DNA of 15,828 bases, from assembly GCA_026395315.1 (NCBI GenBank), contig JAPLYY010000018.1:1-15828 (forward strand), in the 5' to 3' direction. Positions 12,271 to 15,828 of this stretch are shown here, one piece after another; positions within the stretch are counted from its first letter, which is position 1, and each line of letters begins with the position of its first letter. The translations under genes were made by a program, and so were the position numbers. This stretch comes from Candidatus Shapirobacteria bacterium. Lineage in GTDB: Bacteria; Patescibacteriota; Microgenomatia; UBA12405. The notes under the pieces are model-generated. The model was not told the origin of the DNA and did not search any database. It saw only the letters and a program-made list of their open reading frames with translations.

Positions 12271-12870
12271 ATGAACAGAAAAAAATTGACGGTGGTGGGG
12301 TGTCTTCTGGGTATAACAATTTTTTGGCTGGGAATATATATTATCGGACAGCAGATCAGACGGCAAAAAGCTAACCAACCACAAATTATAATGGTGGAGA
12401 CGGCTAAAGAAAAATTGGCCAACGGAGCAGAGATTACCAGTGTGGTCCCGGTAAAAACGATTGACATGGCGGCCAGTTTGGAACCGTTTATGATAATTTT
12501 TAACGAAAACGGGGAAGTAGCGACGGCGTCGGTGAGACTGGATGGGAAAACCCCAACTGTTCCCAAAGGAGTGCTGAATTATGCCAAAAGCAAGGGGGTT
12601 GACAAAATTACTTGGCAGCCAAAAGCAGGGGTGAGAAATGCCATTGTGGTTAAACCGTATCCGCATGGCTGGATATTGGCCGGCCGATCGTTAAAACAGG
12701 TAGAGACAGAGGAAAGTAAGTGGGAAAAAATAACACTATTAATATGGCTGGTAACGGAAACCGGGGGATATTTAGTAATAAAAAAGGTGTTGACGAAGCC
12801 GGGGAAGATTAAGAATCTGATCAACAATCTGCCACTGAAGAAGAATTTCGGCAAAAGAAGGCGTATTTAG
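12271..12870 (+). CDS. Membrane-anchored extracytoplasmic protein of an unnamed family
   Basis: 199 aa. One N-terminal transmembrane helix (about 7-27) is followed by a domain (about 60-145) with FMIIFNENGEVATASVRLDGKTPTVPKGVL, then KITWQPKAGVRNAIVVKPY and GWILAGRSLKQVE. I recognise this pattern (RLDG..P..P.GVL, TWQP..GVR.A.VV, G.VLAGRSL..VE) as a recurrent uncharacterised sensor-like domain; no function is known to me. The segment 150-170 may be a second membrane pass. The last 99 bases overlap the 3' end of zwf on the other strand, so the basic C-terminal tail (after about residue 166) may be an extension or the result of a frameshift. Confidence 0.75.
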   Translation: MNRKKLTVVGCLLGITIFWLGIYIIGQQIRRQKANQPQIIMVETAKEKLANGAEITSVVPVKTIDMAASLEPFMIIFNENGEVATASVRLDGKTPTVPKGVLNYAKSKGVDKITWQPKAGVRNAIVVKPYPHGWILAGRSLKQVETEESKWEKITLLIWLVTETGGYLVIKKVLTKPGKIKNLINNLPLKKNFGKRRRI

Positions 12871-13992
12871 TTTGACATTGTCAAGAACGTCAAGGATGAC
12901 GTTTTCGTAGGCAGAAGAAGAGATGTCTAGCGAGCCAAGACTAAGGGTCAGGGGCTGGGGCAGAACTTTGTGGGGATTAAAAGAGGAATTAATAGTTAAA
13001 ACTATATCATTTTTGGGTTTAAGAGTAATAGTCAGCTGGTTAGGAACTAAAAGCCGGCGATCGTCGCCCCAAATACTTTTATCAAGTGGATTGAAGACAA
13101 TATTTATTTCGGTAATGTTTTGATCTAATTTCTTGGCAGTAATAATATTAATAGGAATCCCCCGCCACTCGGGGAGATTAATTTTCAATTTTAATTTAGC
13201 AAAGGTTTCGGTAAGGGATTTAGGGTCAACACCCAATTCTTGAGTATAACTCTGATACTGACCCAATTTTACAGACGAGGGAACAATTTTAATGGCCTGA
13301 AGAACGGCCAGTTTTTGAGTAACAAAGTCGGCATGATTAAAAGAAGCGGGAGCATTCATGGTCACTAAGGTCAAAAGCTGAAGCAGATGATTTTGAACCA
13401 TGTCGCGGATAGCGCCGGTTTGGTCGTAATAACTGCCCCGGGCATCAATGCCTTTGGTTTCAACGGCAGTCAGATTAATTTCTTTAATAAATTGTTTATG
13501 CCAAAGATAACTAAAAATAGGGTTGGCAAAACGGAGAGAAATAATGTTTTTGACCAAATTTTTGGTCAAAAAGTGATCGACCAAGAAGACTGAATCGGTT
13601 AAATTATTGGATTCAAAATAGTCCATCAGAGCTTTGGCGGAGGTGTAATCGGAGCCAAAAGGTTTTTCGATAACCAGCCGGGTTGAAGAAGAAATTAGAT
13701 TAAAAGATCGAAGAGCAGAAACAATGGTCTTGATTAAATTTAGTTCGGTGGGCAGAGCAAAATAGAAAATGGTATCGGAAGTTAAGAGTGGTTTTAGTTG
13801 AGAAAGTCCAGGTAAATCATAACCACCCTGAATATAGTGCAAATTTAAATTAGAGGCGGAACTAATTAAAGGGCTGCGGCCGTAGCCGAAATAATTAAAT
13901 TTGTGACCGGATTTTTTTAAATTGATCAGAGCCGGAAAAAGATAGTTTTTAGCTAAATCGCCGGAGGCACCGAAAATAACAAAATTGATCAT
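12772..13992 (-). CDS. zwf: Glucose-6-phosphate dehydrogenase
   Basis: Oxidises glucose 6-phosphate to 6-phosphogluconolactone with NAD(P)+, first step of the oxidative pentose phosphate pathway. 406 aa, short for the family (usually about 450-500). Evidence: dinucleotide-binding GASGDLAKNYLFPAL (8-22), VIEKPFG (107-113), substrate/catalytic DHFLTK (139-144, His140) followed by NIISLRFANPIFSYLW, and YYDQTGAIRDMVQNHLLQLL (188-207). It keeps WQIVDQIL near the C-terminus, so the 3' end overlapping the convergent gene is genuine. The start has TATAAT 5 nt upstream. Confidence 0.93.
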   Translation of the reverse strand: MINFVIFGASGDLAKNYLFPALINLKKSGHKFNYFGYGRSPLISSASNLNLHYIQGGYDLPGLSQLKPLLTSDTIFYFALPTELNLIKTIVSALRSFNLISSSTRLVIEKPFGSDYTSAKALMDYFESNNLTDSVFLVDHFLTKNLVKNIISLRFANPIFSYLWHKQFIKEINLTAVETKGIDARGSYYDQTGAIRDMVQNHLLQLLTLVTMNAPASFNHADFVTQKLAVLQAIKIVPSSVKLGQYQSYTQELGVDPKSLTETFAKLKLKINLPEWRGIPINIITAKKLDQNITEINIVFNPLDKSIWGDDRRLLVPNQLTITLKPKNDIVLTINSSFNPHKVLPQPLTLSLGSLDISSSAYENVILDVLDNVKLNTPSFAEILLQWQIVDQILNLPRLRQHLFYY

Positions 13993-13997
13993 GGGTA

Positions 13998-14003
13998 ATT
14001 ATA
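13998..14003 (-). promoter_or_regulatory. -10 box of zwf
   Basis: TATAAT on the minus strand, then TACCC (5 nt), then the zwf ATG. Predicts a leaderless mRNA. No good -35 box. Confidence 0.55.
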
Positions 14004-14103
14004 CAGCTGATAGGTTTTTGATCAGTTGACTTCGGGTAATGTTCGGGTTATAAATGGTAATGAAAGCAGAGTGGACAATGACAGTAATATCAGTGATAAC
14101 CAT
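13999..14103 (-). CDS. Possible 34-aa open frame in the DUF4342-zwf gap (weak)
   Basis: The gap 13993-14158 has no clear gene. One minus-strand frame (MVITDITVIVHSAFITIYNP...SQLIKNLSAV) is open from an ATG at 14103 to a TAA inside the zwf -10 box. It is also open without an ATG further upstream into the DUF4342 gene. A 9-bp inverted repeat, AATATCAGT (14086-14094) and ACTGATATT (14113-14121), covers its start and may instead be a hairpin. It has neither the standard -10 spacing nor a Shine-Dalgarno site; it may be a decayed gene or chance. Confidence 0.2.
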   Translation of the reverse strand: MVITDITVIVHSAFITIYNPNITRSQLIKNLSAV

Positions 14104-14158
14104 AGCTGATTTACTGATATTTTCAGATATCGTGGGAACGGTATTAAGACTAAGATAA

Positions 14159-14398
14159 TTATTTAGACCGATCGACTTTGAGAGTGCATTCGGTCAGTAA
14201 GGCGGCAATGGCGCCGACAGCGGCTAAAGGAGGAAGGAGAACAGCACCGACTACACCCAAGGTTAGGGGTAAAACGAGAATTATTTTACCGTTTTTGTCA
14301 AGAATAGTGATCTGACGGACATTGCCTTCATGGATTAGTTCTTTGACTTTTTTAAGCAGATCTTCGCCTCTGACTTCAAATGTGTCTTTCCCGGTCAT
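14159..14398 (-). CDS. DUF4342 domain protein
   Basis: 79 aa from the ATG at 14398. The pattern TFEVRGEDLLKKVKELIHEGNVRQITILDKNGKIILVLPLTLGVVGAVLLPPLAAVGAIAALLTECTLKV is DUF4342: a short basic helical part followed by a hydrophobic, glycine/alanine-rich segment (about residues 43-68) that probably inserts in the membrane. The function of the family is unknown. An in-frame ATG 15 bp upstream (14413) is possible, but the inner ATG has TAGAAT 5 nt before it and fits the domain start better. Confidence 0.85.
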   Translation of the reverse strand: MTGKDTFEVRGEDLLKKVKELIHEGNVRQITILDKNGKIILVLPLTLGVVGAVLLPPLAAVGAIAALLTECTLKVDRSK

Positions 14399-14399
14399 A

Positions 14400-14409
14400 T
14401 ATAATTCTA
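14400..14409. promoter_or_regulatory. Overlapping bidirectional -10 region (DUF4342 / glycosyltransferase)
   Basis: Plus strand TATAAT (14400-14405), 7 nt before the TTG at 14413. Minus strand TAGAAT (14409-14404), 5 nt before the ATG at 14398. The boxes overlap by 2 bp. Both mRNAs would be leaderless or nearly so. Confidence 0.5.
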
Positions 14410-14412
14410 TCA

Positions 14413-15828
14413 TTGAAGAAAATATTGTTGATAATAATTATCGTCGCGGCAGTGTTTTGGCGGTTTTGGGATTTTGGTAACCGCTGGGTATTTAATCAAG
14501 ATCAGGCCAGAGATGCCATAATTTCGCTGTATGCCAACAGAAACGGTTTGATACCGGAAATCGGTTCACCGTCTTCGGCGGGGCCGTTTAATTTCGGGCC
14601 ATGGTACGACTGGATGATTATGTTTTGGGAGAGAGCCATACCAACGGTCAACGGACCATGGATCGGATTTGGAATTTTAGCGGTAACCAGTGTGGTGTTC
14701 TATTATTTAGCCGGTGGGTGGATAGCCGGAATATTGGCGGCGGTGGCAGTGGACGCGGTACAAAATTCACCGGACATGCTGAATACAGTCATTGTAGGGT
14801 GGAGTGCGGCTATCGCCTGGTGGGGTACTAAAAAATTAATTGAAACTGAAAATTGGAGGTGGGGAATACTAGTAGGATTAGCGGTAGGACTGTCAATAAA
14901 TTTCCATTTTCAAGCATTAGGATTATTAGCCATACCGATGGTGATATTTATAATCAATAAATTTGATTTTAAGAAAGGGCTAGCAATGACGGGAGGATTA
15001 TTCGCCGCTTTTTTACCATTAATTATTTTTGACATTAACAGAAATGGGGTGTGGATTAAAAGCGTAATTGAGTATTACACCGTGGGGGTGAACAAATTTT
15101 ATGTACCGGTGAGGTGGTTGACGGAATTACGGGATTTTTGGCCGCAACTGTTGGGGTCGGTAACGATAGGGAGGGAAAGTTTTGGATATGTTTGGTTGAT
15201 ATTAGGCGGAATAGCAGTGATTTTGGCAATTAAAAACAAAAATAAAATTAACCGGTTTTGGTGGATAGTGGGAGCGGTATTTCTGATTCAAATTCTATTA
15301 ATGAGAAATTATAAGGGGGTGAGGTCGAGAGAATATTTGATCGCTTTTCAGGGAATGATAATTTTGGTTTGCTCATGGATAGTGGCGGAATGGTATAAAT
15401 TGAACAAATATTTTGGTTTAATTATTTTGGGAGTAGTTATAATATTGGCCGGTGTTAATAATTGGCAAAATATTAAACAGTCCCCAAGCCAGGCGAAAGC
15501 GATTTTAGAAATAAAAAAAGAGCTGGACAGCAAAATTAACGGCCAGATAAGAATTGAACATTATCAACAGTCGGACATGGTGTCGCTGCCAATATTTTAT
15601 TTATATTACCGGGAAAACAGAATTGGAGACCAAAATAAAATTAGTATTTGCGACGGGAACAAATATTCATGCCCGAACGGGGAAATAATTAATAAAAATA
15701 ACTATAAAATATATTTAAACAGTGCCCTGGTTTGGGATAAACTAACGCCGGAGAACATTTATGACAGATTAATGGTGAATTACGGCCCGGTAAAACCGGC
15801 GACTGAAGGCAAATATGTAACAGTGGTA
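14413..15828 (+). CDS. GT-C fold membrane glycosyltransferase-like protein, 3' end outside window
   Basis: 472 residues are visible and the frame is open at the window edge. It has an N-terminal signal-anchor (LKKILLIIIVAAVFW), then NRWVFNQDQARDAIISLY with Asp29 and Asp33 in the first extracytoplasmic loop, the usual acidic site of PMT/ArnT-type GT-C enzymes that use polyprenyl-phosphate sugars. About nine to ten further hydrophobic segments follow (to about residue 350), then a soluble extracytoplasmic domain from about 355. Such enzymes glycosylate proteins, lipids or wall polymers. The proposed start is TTG at 14413; an internal ATG at 14614 would remove the first membrane helix and the acidic loop, so it is less likely. 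Confidence 0.75.
   Translation, partial: MKKILLIIIIVAAVFWRFWDFGNRWVFNQDQARDAIISLYANRNGLIPEIGSPSSAGPFNFGPWYDWMIMFWERAIPTVNGPWIGFGILAVTSVVFYYLAGGWIAGILAAVAVDAVQNSPDMLNTVIVGWSAAIAWWGTKKLIETENWRWGILVGLAVGLSINFHFQALGLLAIPMVIFIINKFDFKKGLAMTGGLFAAFLPLIIFDINRNGVWIKSVIEYYTVGVNKFYVPVRWLTELRDFWPQLLGSVTIGRESFGYVWLILGGIAVILAIKNKNKINRFWWIVGAVFLIQILLMRNYKGVRSREYLIAFQGMIILVCSWIVAEWYKLNKYFGLIILGVVIILAGVNNWQNIKQSPSQAKAILEIKKELDSKINGQIRIEHYQQSDMVSLPIFYLYYRENRIGDQNKISICDGNKYSCPNGEIINKNNYKIYLNSALVWDKLTPENIYDRLMVNYGPVKPATEGKYVTVV

Noticed and set aside
12208..12666. 152-aa open frame antisense to the membrane-protein gene
   Set aside because: It lies opposite a gene with a recognisable domain, and its translation (Cys/Phe/His-rich, low complexity) looks like a shadow frame.

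Overview
This 15.8 kb window looks like a piece of a small, gene-dense bacterial genome, probably a candidate-phyla-radiation lineage (Patescibacteria, Microgenomates-like). That placement is inference. It rests on the very short or negative intergenic distances, the many small membrane and zinc-ribbon proteins, the DUF4342 gene, and a short lysine/glycine-rich protein of a type I associate with these genomes. The standard code applies: TGA is used as a stop, for example by the ABC permease and the toxin-like gene. No rRNA, tRNA, CRISPR array or transposase gene was seen.

Layout. (1) 1-1258, minus strand: an OmpR-type response regulator followed by a histidine kinase cut by the window edge. 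Two copies of a palindromic repeat flank the regulator gene. (2) 1342-5290: an M23 peptidase, divergent from a two-gene ABC exporter; MscL with a zinc-ribbon tail and a small unknown gene; a YdjM-like membrane hydrolase; a 48-aa zinc-ribbon protein; and a TspO homologue. (3) 5296-7720, minus strand: a HTH-Panacea antitoxin, a RelE-like toxin candidate and a third unknown gene in one overlapping operon, preceded by a Cas4/RecB-like PD-(D/E)XK nuclease. (4) 7868-10928, visibly more AT-rich: a 56-aa protein, a divergent C5-methyltransferase / PmeII-like restriction endonuclease pair, a 68-aa unknown and a second PD-(D/E)XK nuclease-like protein. (5) 10925-15828: an unknown protein, UMP kinase (pyrH), an exported-domain membrane protein, glucose-6-phosphate dehydrogenase (zwf), a DUF4342 protein, and a GT-C type membrane glycosyltransferase running off the right end.

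Together, regions 3 and 4 read as a defence island: a toxin-antitoxin module, a restriction-modification system and two extra nuclease-fold proteins, set between housekeeping and envelope genes.

The most consistent unlisted signal is promoter structure. A TATAAT-like box ends only 5-10 nt before the start codon at nearly every transcription-unit start, which predicts leaderless or almost leaderless mRNAs. Shine-Dalgarno sequences appear mainly at operon-internal starts. Several divergent gene pairs have interlocked or shared -10 boxes. Two palindromes sit exactly on the -35/spacer regions of the antitoxin and restriction-endonuclease promoters and are probable operators. All calls were made by reading the sequence; no database search was run.
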